Shown here piece after piece: positions 1 to 9,443 of a stretch of 64,000 bases of DNA (positions are counted from its first letter, which is position 1; each line of letters starts with the position of its first letter). The translations under genes and the position numbers were made by a program. Source of the DNA: Wenzhouxiangella marina (GTDB lineage: Bacteria; Pseudomonadota; Gammaproteobacteria; Xanthomonadales; Wenzhouxiangellaceae); assembly GCF_001187785.1 (NCBI RefSeq), contig NZ_CP012154.1, positions 1,854,501 to 1,918,500 on the forward strand, read 5' to 3'. The notes beneath the pieces were generated by a model that did no database searches, was not told where the DNA came from, and saw only the letters and a program-made list of their open reading frames with translations.

Positions 1-1108
1 TCTTTCCGACCCAGGCGATTTCCGGGTCCGTGTAGATCACCCAGGGGATGGTCTCGAAATTGATGTGCCCATGGCCCGTGGCGATCTTCTCGACCACGGC
101 GATGCCTTCCTCCGAGGCCTTGTGCGCCAGCATCGGGCCGCGCACGATGTCACCGATGGCCCAGACGTTCTCGACGGAGGTGCGGCAGTCGTCATCGACG
201 TCGATCTGGCCCCGATCGGTCAGCTTGATGCCGGCATCCTCGGCCAGCAGGCCTTCCGTGGCAGCTCGGCGGCCAACCGCGACCAGTAGGCGATCGAAGG
301 TTTCCGAGTGCTCGCCCTGGGCGTCTTGGTAGGAGACGACGACCTGGCCGTCCTTCACCGTCGCCGAGGACACGCGCGCGCCGAGGCGGATGTCCAGACC
401 CTGCTTCTTGAATTCACGAGCCGCGGCGCGGACCACGTCGGTGTCGAGGACGCCGAGCAGTTCGTCCATGGCCTCGAGCAGCACCACTTCCGAACCGAGG
501 CGAGACCAGACGCTGCCCATTTCCAGGCCGATCACACCGGCGCCGATGACGCCGAAGCGCTTCGGTACCTGGTCGAATTCCAGCACACCTTCGTTGTCGA
601 CGATGTACTCGCCGTCGATCTCGACGTTGGGAATGGTGAACGGCACGGAGCCGGCGGCCAGCATCACGTGCTTGCCCTCGGCGGTCCAGGTCTCGCCTTC
701 GTGCGGGCTGACCTCGACCACGCGATTGGCCAGCAGCTTGCCCCAGCCATTGGCGAATTCGATCTTGTTGGCCTTGAACAGCTGCATCAGGCCGCTGTTG
801 AGCTGCTTGACGACCTTGCGCTTGCGCTCGATCATCTTCGCCACGTCCATCCTGACGTCGGAAACACTGATGCCGTGCTCGGTGTAGTCGTGCTGGATGT
901 GGTGGAAGTGCTTGGACGAATCGAGCAGGGCCTTGGAGGGCACGCAGCCCACGTTCAGACAGGTGCCGCCCGGCGCGGGCTTGCCGTCGCTGCCCTGGCG
1001 GTCGTCGATCAGCAGGGTCTTCAGATCGAGCTGCGCGGCGCGGATGGCCGCAGCATAGCCACCCGGGCCGCCGCCAATCACGATCAGATCAAATTGCTTG
1101 TCAGCCAT
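1..1108 (-). CDS. lpdA: Dihydrolipoyl dehydrogenase (E3), partial, C-terminus beyond window
   Basis: Flavoprotein that reoxidises the dihydrolipoyl groups of the 2-oxoglutarate dehydrogenase complex with NAD+. The first 369 residues are present. The FAD-binding GGGPGG is at residues 12-17, the redox-active disulfide is C50/C55 in GGTCLNVGC, and an NAD-binding GAGVIG lies near the middle. The gene leaves the window after WVGK, so the C-terminal dimerisation domain with the catalytic His-Glu pair is not seen. It is third in a sucA-sucB-lpdA order but separated from sucB by 180 bases holding a large palindromic repeat. The start is ATG at 1108, giving the usual short N-terminus before the FAD motif. 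Confidence 0.96.
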   Translation of the reverse strand, partial: MADKQFDLIVIGGGPGGYAAAIRAAQLDLKTLLIDDRQGSDGKPAPGGTCLNVGCVPSKALLDSSKHFHHIQHDYTEHGISVSDVRMDVAKMIERKRKVVKQLNSGLMQLFKANKIEFANGWGKLLANRVVEVSPHEGETWTAEGKHVMLAAGSVPFTIPNVEIDGEYIVDNEGVLEFDQVPKRFGVIGAGVIGLEMGSVWSRLGSEVVLLEAMDELLGVLDTDVVRAAAREFKKQGLDIRLGARVSSATVKDGQVVVSYQDAQGEHSETFDRLLVAVGRRAATEGLLAEDAGIKLTDRGQIDVDDDCRTSVENVWAIGDIVRGPMLAHKASEEGIAVVEKIATGHGHINFETIPWVIYTDPEIAWVGK

Positions 1109-1173
1109 GTCGATTCCTTCTCGATTTCTGTTCCGCGACTCGAAATATCGAGCCTGCGGCTTGTGATTTGCTG

Positions 1174-1248
1174 AACCACGAAGGGCACGAAGTTCACGAA
1201 GAAAACCCTGTTTTTGCTTCCTTCGTGTTCTTCGTGCCCTTCGTGGTT
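1174..1248. repeat. Palindromic intergenic repeat with 9-base internal period
   Basis: Two 31-base arms (1174-1204 and 1218-1248) are inverted copies with 28 of 31 positions matching, the outer 19 perfectly, around a 13-base spacer. Each arm contains CACGAAG (or its complement CTTCGTG) three times at an exact 9-base spacing: 1177, 1186 and 1195, then 1221, 1230 and 1239. The RNA would fold into a very stable hairpin between sucB and lpdA. It resembles a dispersed repetitive element rather than a simple terminator, since no clear T-run follows either side. Whether other copies exist in the genome cannot be seen here. Confidence 0.85.
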
Positions 1249-1288
1249 ACATCGGTTCTTGCCGAAACGCCAGAATCAGCGCTCTTCC

Positions 1289-2458
1289 TCAGAGTCCTAG
1301 CAGCAGGCGGGACGGGTCTTCCAGGGCGTCCTTGACCGCCACCAGGAACTGCACGGCGTCCTTGCCGTCGATGATCCGGTGGTCGTAGGACAGGGCGATG
1401 TACATCATCGGACGAATCACCACTTCGCCGTTTTCGGCGATCGGGCGTTCCTTGATCGTGTGCATCCCCAGAATCGCGCTCTGCGGCATGTTGAGCAGCG
1501 GCGTCGAGATCAGCGAGCCGAACACGCCACCATTGGTGATCGTGAAGGTACCGCCCTGCAGGTCCTCGAGCTGGATCGTGCCCTTGCGTGCCTGAGTGGC
1601 GTAGTCGGCAATGGCAGCCTCGATCTCCGCCAGACTCATGCTCTCGGCGTTGCGCAGGATCGGCACCAGCAGGCCGCGGTCGGTGGACACGGCGATGCCG
1701 ACGTCCTGGTAACCGTGGTAGATGATCTCGTCACCATCGACGGAGGCGTTGACCACCGGGTGCTTCTGCAGGGCTTCGCAGCAGGCCTTGACGAAGAAGG
1801 ACATGAAACCGAGCTTGACGCCGTGCTTCTGGGCGAACTCGTCCTTGTAGCGGGCGCGGATGTCCATCACGGCCTGCAGATTGACCTCGTTGAAGGAAGT
1901 CAGGATGGCCGCCGTGTTCTGGGCCTCCTTCATCCGCTCGGCGATCCGCGAGCGTAGGCGCGACATCTTGACGCGCTCCTCCGGACGAGCGCCGCCGCCG
2001 GCGGCATGGCGCATGACATCGGGCTTGGTCACCCGTCCACCGCGACCACTGCCCTGGACTTCGGACGTGTCGACCTGGTGCTCGGCCGCGGCGCGCTTGG
2101 CCGAGGGCGACGGAGCGCCACCGGACTGGGCGGACTCGCCGGCGGCTGCCTTGGCCGGTGCCGCGTCAGCCTTCGCATCGCCTTCGCTCGCCTCGCTTTC
2201 GGCCGGTTTTTCCGGTGCTTCACCTTCTTCCAGAACGCCGAGCGCCTGGCCTTCGGTTACCGTCTCACCGGCCTCGGCGACGATCTCCTTGAGGATGCCA
2301 TCGGCCGGCGCCGGAACTTCCAGCACCACCTTGTCGGTTTCCAGGTCGACCAGGTTCTCGTCGCGAGCGACGAAGTCACCGGGCTGCTTGTGCCACTTGG
2401 CGACCGTGGCGTCGGACACCGATTCGGGGAGATTGGGAACCTTGATTTCTACGCTCAT
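1289..2458 (-). CDS. sucB: Dihydrolipoyllysine succinyltransferase, E2 of 2-oxoglutarate dehydrogenase
   Basis: Transfers the succinyl group from lipoamide to CoA and forms the core of the 2-oxoglutarate dehydrogenase complex. Domains in order: one lipoyl domain (residues 1-78) with the lipoylated lysine at K43 in DLETDKVV; an Ala/Glu/Pro-rich linker (about 80-115); an E3/E1-binding peripheral domain (about 116-152, [11 protein letters not shown] then GRGGRVTK); and a catalytic acyltransferase domain ending in the SYDHRIIDG active-site motif. At 389 residues it is typical of SucB. It starts 10 bases after the sucA stop, so the two are surely one transcript. Confidence 0.97.
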   Translation of the reverse strand: MSVEIKVPNLPESVSDATVAKWHKQPGDFVARDENLVDLETDKVVLEVPAPADGILKEIVAEAGETVTEGQALGVLEEGEAPEKPAESEASEGDAKADAAPAKAAAGESAQSGGAPSPSAKRAAAEHQVDTSEVQGSGRGGRVTKPDVMRHAAGGGARPEERVKMSRLRSRIAERMKEAQNTAAILTSFNEVNLQAVMDIRARYKDEFAQKHGVKLGFMSFFVKACCEALQKHPVVNASVDGDEIIYHGYQDVGIAVSTDRGLLVPILRNAESMSLAEIEAAIADYATQARKGTIQLEDLQGGTFTITNGGVFGSLISTPLLNMPQSAILGMHTIKERPIAENGEVVIRPMMYIALSYDHRIIDGKDAVQFLVAVKDALEDPSRLLLGL

Positions 2459-2468
2459 GAATACGTCC

Positions 2469-5261
2469 TTACGCTAAGCCTTCACCGTGCGTCAGCGCCT
2501 GGCTGACGAGTTTTTTCTGTTGTTCGAGATGGACCTGGTAATACCCGACCGCCGGCGAGGAGGAGCCCTCGCGACCTACGTACTTCAGGGACTTGCCGCC
2601 AGTGCAGGCCTGGAGATGGTGCCGGATCTGGAACCAGGCGCCCTGGTTCATCGGCTCTTCCTGGCACCAGATGACTTCCTCGGCCTTGCCATACCGTTCG
2701 ACGATGGCCTGGACCTCTTCGCGCGGGAACGGATAGAGCTGCTCGACCCGTACGAGGGCGATATCGTCGATGCCCTGTTCGTCGCGCTCGCTGGCCAGAT
2801 CGAAATAGACCTTGCCGGCGCAGAACACGACGCGCTTGGTCTTGCTCGGTTCCGGCTTGGCGGGATCGTCGATCACCAGCTGGAACTGACCATCGACCAG
2901 GTCGCTCAGGCTGGAGGTCGACGCCTTGTGCCGCAGCAGGGACTTCGGCGTCAGCACGATCAGCGGCTTGCGGAACGGGCGCAGCATCTGACGGCGCAGC
3001 ATGTGGAACATCTGCGAGGGCAGGGAGGGCACACAGACCTGGATGTTGTTGCCCGAGCACAGCTGCATGAATCGCTCCAGGCGAGCCGAACTGTGCTCCG
3101 GACCCTGGCCTTCGTAGCCGTGCGGCAGGAACATCACCAGGCCGCAGAGGCGTCCCCACTTAGCCTCGCCCGAGGCGATGAACTGGTCGATCACGACCTG
3201 GGCGCCGTTGACGAAATCCCCGAACTGGGCTTCCCAGATCACCAGGGTGCCCGGATCGGCCGTGGCATAGCCGTATTCGAAGCCGAGCACGGCCTCTTCG
3301 GAGAGCAGGGAATCGATGATGGTGACTTTCTTCGGATCATCGGCCAGCTCAGCCAGGGGAACGCGGTTGCTGCCGTCGTTCTGATTGTGCAGGACGGCGT
3401 GGCGATGGAAGAAGGTGCCGCGACCGGAATCCTGCCCGACCAGGCGCAGACCGTGACCGTCGGTGATCAGGCCGGCATAGGCCATGGTCTCGGCAAAGCC
3501 CCAGTCCAGGGGCTGCTCGCCGGCCGCCATTTTCTGGCGGGATTCGATGATGCGTTCGACCTGTTTGTGCAGGCCGAAGCCCTCGGGAATCGTCGTCATC
3601 TGCTCGGACAACGATCGAATGCTGTCCAGTGACATCCCCGTGGCCACGTCCTGGCGCCATTCCCGGTCGAGGTAGGGCTGCCAGTCGACGGTGACCAGGG
3701 CCTCCTCGTCGGGAACCAGGTCGACCACCGGCTCACCCGCATCGAGTTTGTCGCGGTACTCGCTCTGAAGTGCCTCGACCTTGCTCTTGTCGATCAGGCC
3801 ATCGGCCATCAGACGATCGGCGTATTTCTTGCGCACCGGATCGAGCTTGCGGATGACCTGGTACATGCGCGGCTGCGTCGCGGCCGGCTCGTCGGCCTCG
3901 TTGTGGCCATGGCGACGGTAGCAGACCAGGTCGATGACCACGTCCTTCTTGAATTCACGTCGGAAATCGGCCGCCAGCAGCGTGGCGTAGATCACCGCCT
4001 CGGGGTCATCACCGTTGACGTGCAGGATCGGCGCCTGAACCATCTTCGCCACTTCGGTGCAGTACAGGGTCGAACGGGCGTCGAGGGGATTGGAGGTCGT
4101 GAAGCCGACCTGGTTGTTGACGACGATATGGAAGGTGCCGCCGACGGCGAAACCGCGCGCCTGCGACATGTTGAGCAATTCCATCACCACGCCCTGGCCG
4201 GCGATGGCCGCATCACCGTGCACCAGCACCGGCATCACCTGCTCGTGCTCGTGGTCGCCCAGGCGGCTCTGGCGGGCGCGGGCCGAGCCGGCCACGACCG
4301 GATTGACGATCTCCAGATGGGACGGATTGAAGGCCAGGGCCAGGTGGACCACGCCGCCGGGCGTGCGCACGTCGGAGCTGAAACCCATGTGGTACTTGAC
4401 GTCGCCGGAGCGGGTCGGGTCGTCCTTGGCGATGACGCCCTCGAATTCGGCGAACAGGTCACCCGGGCGCTTGCCGAGCACGTTGACCAGTACGTTGAGC
4501 CGGCCGCGATGGGCCATGCCGATGACCATCTCTCGAACGCCCTGGCTGCCGGTATGACGGATCAGTGCGTCGAACAGCGGGATCATCGATTCACCGCCTT
4601 CGAGCGAGAACCGCTTCTGGCCGACGTATTTCGAATGGAGATATTTCTCCATGCCTTCCGCGGCCGTCAGCTTCTCGAGCAGGCGAAGGCGGTCTTCCTT
4701 CGGCGGGGTGTAGTTGCCCCGCGTGCCTTCCAGGCGGCGCTGCAGCCACTGGCGCTGCTCGGTGTCCCCGATGTGCATGTACTCCACGCCGATGGAACCG
4801 CAGTAGGTCTTCTGGCAGATGTCGATGATCTCGGCCAGCGGCAGATGATCGGGTGCAGCCAGAGAGCCGGTGTGGAAGGAGGTGCGCAGATCGGACTCGC
4901 TCAAGCTGTGGAAGCTCAGCTCGAGATCCGGCACCTGCGGCCGCTCGCTCAGACCCAGGGGATCGAGGTGGGCCCGCTTGTGGCCGCGCACTCGATAGGC
5001 GTTGATCATTCGCAGCACGCCGGCCTGCTTGTAGTCCTCGGCGGCGGCGCCAGCGGGTTTCAGGCCGCGGAAGGACTCGGCGATGGCGAGGTGACGAGTG
5101 TCGTCGCCGGCCTCGGCCCCGAGGCGGGAGAAGACCTGTTGCCAGTGCTCGGGCACGGCGAACGGGTCGTCCAGCCACTGTTCGTAAAGCTCCTCCACAT
5201 AGGCGGCGTTGCCTCCGGACAGGTGAGATGCCCGGTACTGCTCCTGGAGGTAATCGGTCAT
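2469..5261 (-). CDS. sucA: 2-oxoglutarate dehydrogenase E1 component
   Basis: Thiamine-diphosphate enzyme that decarboxylates 2-oxoglutarate and succinylates the lipoyl arm of SucB in the TCA cycle. The 930-residue length is normal. Visible family hallmarks are the N-terminal YLQEQYRA segment for complex assembly, [12 protein letters not shown], the ThDP/Mg region around GDAAIAGQG and NNQVGFTTS, and [15 protein letters not shown] in the C-terminal transketolase-like half. It is the first gene of the sucA-sucB(-lpdA) unit. A TATAAT -10 lies upstream on the minus strand at 5303-5308. Confidence 0.98.
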   Translation of the reverse strand: MTDYLQEQYRASHLSGGNAAYVEELYEQWLDDPFAVPEHWQQVFSRLGAEAGDDTRHLAIAESFRGLKPAGAAAEDYKQAGVLRMINAYRVRGHKRAHLDPLGLSERPQVPDLELSFHSLSESDLRTSFHTGSLAAPDHLPLAEIIDICQKTYCGSIGVEYMHIGDTEQRQWLQRRLEGTRGNYTPPKEDRLRLLEKLTAAEGMEKYLHSKYVGQKRFSLEGGESMIPLFDALIRHTGSQGVREMVIGMAHRGRLNVLVNVLGKRPGDLFAEFEGVIAKDDPTRSGDVKYHMGFSSDVRTPGGVVHLALAFNPSHLEIVNPVVAGSARARQSRLGDHEHEQVMPVLVHGDAAIAGQGVVMELLNMSQARGFAVGGTFHIVVNNQVGFTTSNPLDARSTLYCTEVAKMVQAPILHVNGDDPEAVIYATLLAADFRREFKKDVVIDLVCYRRHGHNEADEPAATQPRMYQVIRKLDPVRKKYADRLMADGLIDKSKVEALQSEYRDKLDAGEPVVDLVPDEEALVTVDWQPYLDREWRQDVATGMSLDSIRSLSEQMTTIPEGFGLHKQVERIIESRQKMAAGEQPLDWGFAETMAYAGLITDGHGLRLVGQDSGRGTFFHRHAVLHNQNDGSNRVPLAELADDPKKVTIIDSLLSEEAVLGFEYGYATADPGTLVIWEAQFGDFVNGAQVVIDQFIASGEAKWGRLCGLVMFLPHGYEGQGPEHSSARLERFMQLCSGNNIQVCVPSLPSQMFHMLRRQMLRPFRKPLIVLTPKSLLRHKASTSSLSDLVDGQFQLVIDDPAKPEPSKTKRVVFCAGKVYFDLASERDEQGIDDIALVRVEQLYPFPREEVQAIVERYGKAEEVIWCQEEPMNQGAWFQIRHHLQACTGGKSLKYVGREGSSSPAVGYYQVHLEQQKKLVSQALTHGEGLA

Positions 5262-5302
5262 GGGTGCGCGCTCTGGATCGGCAAGGTCAAGGTCAACGCG
5301 GG

Positions 5303-5308
5303 ATTATA
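5303..5308 (-). promoter_or_regulatory. Probable -10 of the sucA promoter
   Basis: The minus strand reads TATAAT here, about 42 bases before the sucA ATG, in the only AT-rich patch of the 117-base gap between roxA and sucA. At 17-base spacing the -35 position reads CCCATA, a poor match, so the promoter may depend on an activator. This is a consensus match only. Confidence 0.5.
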
Positions 5309-5378
5309 ACGTTGCTGGTCGGGGTTATGGGCCGGAATAGTCCGCTTTTCAAGCCTTTCGAGTGATTCGCGGGGTAGT

Positions 5379-6512
5379 TCAATCGCCTCGGGACGAGACG
5401 ATGCGCGGCCCCGGGAGCGGGCCGATGGCATCGACGCCGATCAACTGCTCGAGGGCGTCGGGCGCTTCCAGCCACTCTGGTCCGATCCGGCGCCGAACGC
5501 TGAGCTCCCGCGCGAGCCGGGCAGGGGCCTCGATCCGCTCGCCGTTGACGAACAGGGCCATATCCTCGCCGTGACCGAGCAAGGCCAGGCGAGCATTCAG
5601 CGCCAGCGGGAGCTCGAGTCCGGCGCGAAGCTTTCCATGGATCTGTTCGGGCTCGACCTCGCTGTCGGACTCCCACAAGCGCCAGCGCGTCAGGAAAGCG
5701 GCCAACAGCTCGCCGAGCTGCCGGTCGTCCATCTCCAGGCAGGCTTCGAGCTGAGCGCGAGCCTGGGCAATCAGCTCGGATGGAATGCCATCGCTCTGCG
5801 CCGGGTCGATCCGCTCGAGACTCAGGCGCTGTGCCTTGTCCGGGCGTCCCAGCACGGTTTCGGCCAGCTCGAAGAGCAGTTCGGGACCGGACGGTGTGCG
5901 AAGCCCCACCGACCAGGTCTGGGCCTCGTCGAGCGCCACCCCGTGGTGGCCGACGCCGGCGGGCAGATAGAGGACGTCGCCCGGAACGGTCTCGATAGTG
6001 AATTCAGGTACCCAGCTCTCGAGCAGGGCCAGCTCGAAGCGCTCATCGGCGCGGAAGGAGCTGCCGTCGGCCAGCTCCCAGCGTCGACGGCCCTTCGCCT
6101 GGACCAGGAAGACATCGTAGGCATCGAGATGGGGGCCGACCGAGCCGCCGGGCACGGCCTGGCTGATCATGATGTCGTCGATGATCCAGTTGGGCAGGAA
6201 GCGGAAGTCCTCGAGAAGGGCCGCGACCGCTGGGTCGACCTTGTCGACTTCCTGGACCAGCACGGTCCAGTCCCTGGACTCTTCGGGAAGATCCATCTTC
6301 CCGATCGGCCCGTGATCCACGGACCAGTCCTCGTTCTCGCTGGAGCCGCGGACCAGGCGCGTCGGCAGGTCGCAGGCGTCGGCCAGATCGAGGAGCCGGT
6401 CGAATTCGAGCGGGCTCGGATCCAGCCAGCCGGTAATCAGACAGGGCTGCTTCCGCCAGTACTCGGCGAGGAAGCGCTGGCGATCGAAGCCCGCGAGCCG
6501 CCCGAGCTGCAT
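5379..6512 (-). CDS. roxA: Ribosomal protein uL16 arginine hydroxylase-like JmjC/cupin oxygenase
   Basis: Fe(II)/2-oxoglutarate-dependent oxygenase of the RoxA (YcfD) family, which hydroxylates an arginine of ribosomal protein L16. The iron ligands are visible as HLD (H128, D130) and the distal histidine in PAGVGHHG (H189). The following strands carry the family-typical VFLVQAKGRRRW. At 377 residues it matches YcfD length. Its ATG shares one base with the purB stop (TGATG), so it is translationally coupled to purB. The family assignment is firm; the substrate is inferred from family. Confidence 0.9.
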   Translation of the reverse strand: MQLGRLAGFDRQRFLAEYWRKQPCLITGWLDPSPLEFDRLLDLADACDLPTRLVRGSSENEDWSVDHGPIGKMDLPEESRDWTVLVQEVDKVDPAVAALLEDFRFLPNWIIDDIMISQAVPGGSVGPHLDAYDVFLVQAKGRRRWELADGSSFRADERFELALLESWVPEFTIETVPGDVLYLPAGVGHHGVALDEAQTWSVGLRTPSGPELLFELAETVLGRPDKAQRLSLERIDPAQSDGIPSELIAQARAQLEACLEMDDRQLGELLAAFLTRWRLWESDSEVEPEQIHGKLRAGLELPLALNARLALLGHGEDMALFVNGERIEAPARLARELSVRRRIGPEWLEAPDALEQLIGVDAIGPLPGPRIVSSRGD

Positions 6513-7891
6513 CAGACGTGACGAACGATGGCCCGAGCCATCTCGGCCGCGTTGCCGATGTAGCTCGACGGCGTCATGGCCAGCAGACGATCGCGATCGG
6601 CCTCGGGAATCTCGAGCTTGCGAATGAAGTCGTGCAGGCGCTCACGGTCGATTCCGTGACCGCGCGTCAGGGCCTTGAGCTTTTCATAGGGTTCGGGCAC
6701 CTCGTGCAGGCGCATGACGGTCTGCACCGGCTCGGCCAGCACTTCCCAGGCCCGATCGAGATCGGCCGCCAGGCGCTCGGGGTCGGCGGCGATGCGATCC
6801 AGGCCACGCAGGATCGAGTGCCAGGCCAGGGCGCAGTAACCGAAGGCCGAGCCCAGGGAGCGCTGAACGGTGGAGTCCGTGAGATCGCGCTGCCAGCGCG
6901 AAATCGGCAGTTTGGCTGCGAGGTGTTCGAGAAGGGCGTTGGCCAGGCCCAGATTGCCTTCGCCGTTCTCGAAGTCGATCGGGTTGACCTTGTGCGGCAT
7001 GGTCGAAGAGCCGACCTCACCCTCCACCAGTTTCTGGCGGAAGTAACCCAGCGAGATGTAGCCCCAGACGTCGCGCGCGAAATCGGTCAGGATCGTGTTG
7101 ACGCGCACCAGGGCATGGCTGACTTCGGCGATCATGTCGTGCGGTTCGATCTGGGTCGTGTAGGGGTTGAAGACCAGGCCCAGATCCTCGACGACGCGAC
7201 GGGACAATTCCGGCCAATCCAGCTCGGGGCAGGCGGCGAGATGGGCGTTGAAGTTGCCGACGGCACCGTTGATCTTGCCGGTCAGTTCGACCTGGTTCAG
7301 GCCGCGGCGCTGGCGGCGCAGGCGGAACACGACGTTGGCGAGCTCCTTGCCCATCGTCGTCGGCGAAGCGGTCTGGCCGTGCGTGCGCGAAAGCATCGGC
7401 AGCTCGGCCGTCTCCAGGGCAATGGCCTGCAGGCGCTCGTCGAGGCGCGAGAGCAGGGGGTCGAGCACATCGGCGATGGCCTGCTGGATGATCAGCGCCC
7501 AGCTCAGATTGTTGATGTCTTCGCTGGTGAGGGCGAAATGCACGAATTCCAGCGAGCGCTTCAGGCCCGGACGCTGGGCCATGGTCCGTTTGATCCAGTA
7601 TTCGACCGCCTTGACATCGTGGTTCGTGGTTCGCTCGATGGCCTTGACGGCCGCGGCCTGTTCCGGGCCGAAGTCCTCGACCATGGCGTCGAGAAAGGCC
7701 TCGTCGTCAGGACCCAGGGCGGGCAGGGCCGTGAACTCCGGATGCGCGGCCAGGGCCTTGAACCAGGCAATCTCGACCCGCACGCGCTGCCGGATCAGGC
7801 CGGCTTCGGAGCACAGTTCGGCCAGTTCACCGAGGCGGCCGGCGTATCGGCCATCCAGGGGCGAAAGGGCGGTCAGGGCGTGGTCGGCCAT
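6512..7891 (-). CDS. purB: Adenylosuccinate lyase
   Basis: Cleaves SAICAR and adenylosuccinate, releasing fumarate, in purine biosynthesis. It has the fumarase/aspartase superfamily signature GSSTMPHKVNP and the purB-typical N-terminus LTALSPLDGRYAGR. I chose the ATG at 7891 (459 residues, like E. coli PurB): it has a good GGAGAG ribosome-binding site, whereas the longer frame back to 7969 runs through the promoter of the divergent gene. It is followed by the one-base-overlapping roxA, and this purB-roxA pairing is common in gammaproteobacteria. Confidence 0.97.
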   Translation of the reverse strand: MADHALTALSPLDGRYAGRLGELAELCSEAGLIRQRVRVEIAWFKALAAHPEFTALPALGPDDEAFLDAMVEDFGPEQAAAVKAIERTTNHDVKAVEYWIKRTMAQRPGLKRSLEFVHFALTSEDINNLSWALIIQQAIADVLDPLLSRLDERLQAIALETAELPMLSRTHGQTASPTTMGKELANVVFRLRRQRRGLNQVELTGKINGAVGNFNAHLAACPELDWPELSRRVVEDLGLVFNPYTTQIEPHDMIAEVSHALVRVNTILTDFARDVWGYISLGYFRQKLVEGEVGSSTMPHKVNPIDFENGEGNLGLANALLEHLAAKLPISRWQRDLTDSTVQRSLGSAFGYCALAWHSILRGLDRIAADPERLAADLDRAWEVLAEPVQTVMRLHEVPEPYEKLKALTRGHGIDRERLHDFIRKLEIPEADRDRLLAMTPSSYIGNAAEMARAIVRHV

Positions 7892-7921
7892 GCGGGTCTC
7901 TCCGTGGGCAATCAAACTCGC

Positions 7922-7927
7922 TATGAT
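7922..7927. promoter_or_regulatory. Shared bidirectional -10 between purB and the quinone reductase gene
   Basis: In the 43-base divergent gap the plus strand reads TATGAT at 7922-7927, and the minus strand reads TATCAT over the same bases. Plus-strand initiation 7 bases downstream would fall at about 7934-7935, on the ATG of the plus-strand gene. Minus-strand initiation would give purB a leader of about 24 bases carrying its GGAGAG site. The -35 matches are weak on both sides. Confidence 0.5.
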
Positions 7928-7934
7928 ACCCCGC

Positions 7935-8528
7935 ATGGCCAGAGGCATGCCCGCAAAGGTCCTGATCATCCAGGCGCACCCGGATCCCCGAGGCGGCCAT
8001 TTCTGTCATGCGCTGGCTGCGGCCTACCGGGAAGCCGCCGAGGGCGCGGGGCATCGAGTCGAGCAGCTCGACGTGGCAAGCCTCGACATTCCGCCGCTGG
8101 AGTCCGAGTCGGACTGGAACCGCGAAGCCGATGCTGCCGATGTGCGAGCCGCACAGGCCGCCATCCTCGAGGCCGATCACCTGGTGTTCGTCTTTCCGCT
8201 CTGGATGGGCATGATGCCGGCCGTACTGAAGGCCTTTCTGGAGCAGGTGCTCCGGCCCGGTTTCGCCTTCGCGCCGGAGGCGCGCGAAGGCTTCGGCGAG
8301 CGCAAGCTGAAAGGCAAGTCGGCGAGAATCATCATCACGATGGGCATGCCGGGTCTGTTCTATCGAGGGTTCTACCGCGCGCATGCCTTTCGAGCTTTCA
8401 AGCGCAACATCTTGAAATTCAGCGGAATCAAGCCGGTTAGAGGGACCTTCATCGGCCTCGTCGATCGCGAGGCCAGTCGCGAAAAGGGCCTGGCGCGTGT
8501 CCGGGACCTGGGGCGGCGAGGGGTCTGA
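7935..8528 (+). CDS. NAD(P)H:quinone oxidoreductase-like flavodoxin-fold protein
   Basis: Member of the NQO1/MdaB/KefF flavodoxin-fold family, two-electron FMN/FAD-dependent reductases of quinones and related electrophiles. Evidence: N-terminal KVLIIQAHPDPRGGHF phosphate-binding strand-loop, the central LVFVFPLWMGMMPAVLKAF motif and IIITMGMPG. It has 197 residues from ATG 7935, or 193 from ATG 7947. I prefer 7935, because the -10 just upstream would start the message at that codon and neither start has a well-placed Shine-Dalgarno. It is divergent from purB and convergent with aguB. The substrate is unknown. Confidence 0.85.
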   Translation: MARGMPAKVLIIQAHPDPRGGHFCHALAAAYREAAEGAGHRVEQLDVASLDIPPLESESDWNREADAADVRAAQAAILEADHLVFVFPLWMGMMPAVLKAFLEQVLRPGFAFAPEAREGFGERKLKGKSARIIITMGMPGLFYRGFYRAHAFRAFKRNILKFSGIKPVRGTFIGLVDREASREKGLARVRDLGRRGV

Positions 8529-8558
8529 ACCTGTCGCCTCGGTCAGAGCGAAAGCCCG

Positions 8559-9443
8559 CTACCGCCGCCAACGCTTGAGCAGGTCACCGTAGGCGTCGAT
8601 GCGTCGGTCGCGCAGGAAGGGCCAGATACGGCGGACGTCTTCGCCACGATCCATGTCGAGTTCGACCACCAGCACTTCCTGCTCGCTGCCGGCTTCGTCG
8701 AGCAGCTCACCCTGCGGGCCCGCGACGAAGCTGTGGCCCCAGAACTCCGCGTCCCGACCGGCGCCGGAACGATCCGGCTCGTAGCCGACACGATTGCAGG
8801 CCAGCACCGGTAGACCGTTGGCAACCGCGTGCCCGCGCTGGATCGTGCGCCAGGCATCGAGCTGACGATGCTGCTCGTCCTCGGAGTCGTTGGGATCGGC
8901 GCCGATGGCCGTGGGGTAGATCAACAATTCGGCCCCGGCCATGGCCATCAGGCGCGCGGCCTCCGGATACCACTGGTCCCAGCAGACCAGAAGCCCTAAG
9001 CGCCCCAGGCTGGTGTCGATGGGCTCGAAGCCGAGATCACCGGGCGTGAAATAGAACTTCTCGTTGTAGCCGGGATCGTCCGGGATGTGCATCTTTCGGT
9101 AGACGCCGGCCAGGCTGCCGTCACGCTCCAGCACGATGCCGGTGTTGTGGGCCAGTCCGGGCGCGCGCGCTTCGAACAGGCTACCGACGATGACGCAGTC
9201 ATGCGCTCGGGCCGCGTCGGCCAGCAGGTGCCGGGTCGGGCCATCCAGGGGCTCGGCCAGCTCGAACAGGGCCGGGTCCTGATACTTGCAGAAGTACTCG
9301 CTGGCGTGCAGTTCGGGCAGCACGACCAGTTCAGCTCCCTGGGCCACCGCCTCGGCGATGCCCTCGAGGGAGCGGCGATGATTGCTTTCGATGTCCGGGT
9401 CCATCGCCTGCTGGACCAGACCGACCTTCAGGATGCGGCTCAT
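8559..9443 (-). CDS. aguB: N-carbamoylputrescine amidase
   Basis: Nitrilase-superfamily hydrolase converting N-carbamoylputrescine to putrescine, CO2 and ammonia, the last step of the agmatine route to putrescine. The catalytic triad is visible as E44 (LPELHASEYF), K117 (YRKMHIPDD) and C154 (LVCWDQWYPE). The 294-residue length is usual for AguB. Its ATG overlaps the aguA stop by four bases (ATGA), which confirms the paired pathway role. Confidence 0.95.
   Translation of the reverse strand: MSRILKVGLVQQAMDPDIESNHRRSLEGIAEAVAQGAELVVLPELHASEYFCKYQDPALFELAEPLDGPTRHLLADAARAHDCVIVGSLFEARAPGLAHNTGIVLERDGSLAGVYRKMHIPDDPGYNEKFYFTPGDLGFEPIDTSLGRLGLLVCWDQWYPEAARLMAMAGAELLIYPTAIGADPNDSEDEQHRQLDAWRTIQRGHAVANGLPVLACNRVGYEPDRSGAGRDAEFWGHSFVAGPQGELLDEAGSEQEVLVVELDMDRGEDVRRIWPFLRDRRIDAYGDLLKRWRR

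Noticed and set aside
7167-7934. Long N-terminal extension of the quinone reductase frame
   Set aside because: It runs antisense through purB; the flavodoxin fold begins at the ATG at 7935 or 7947.
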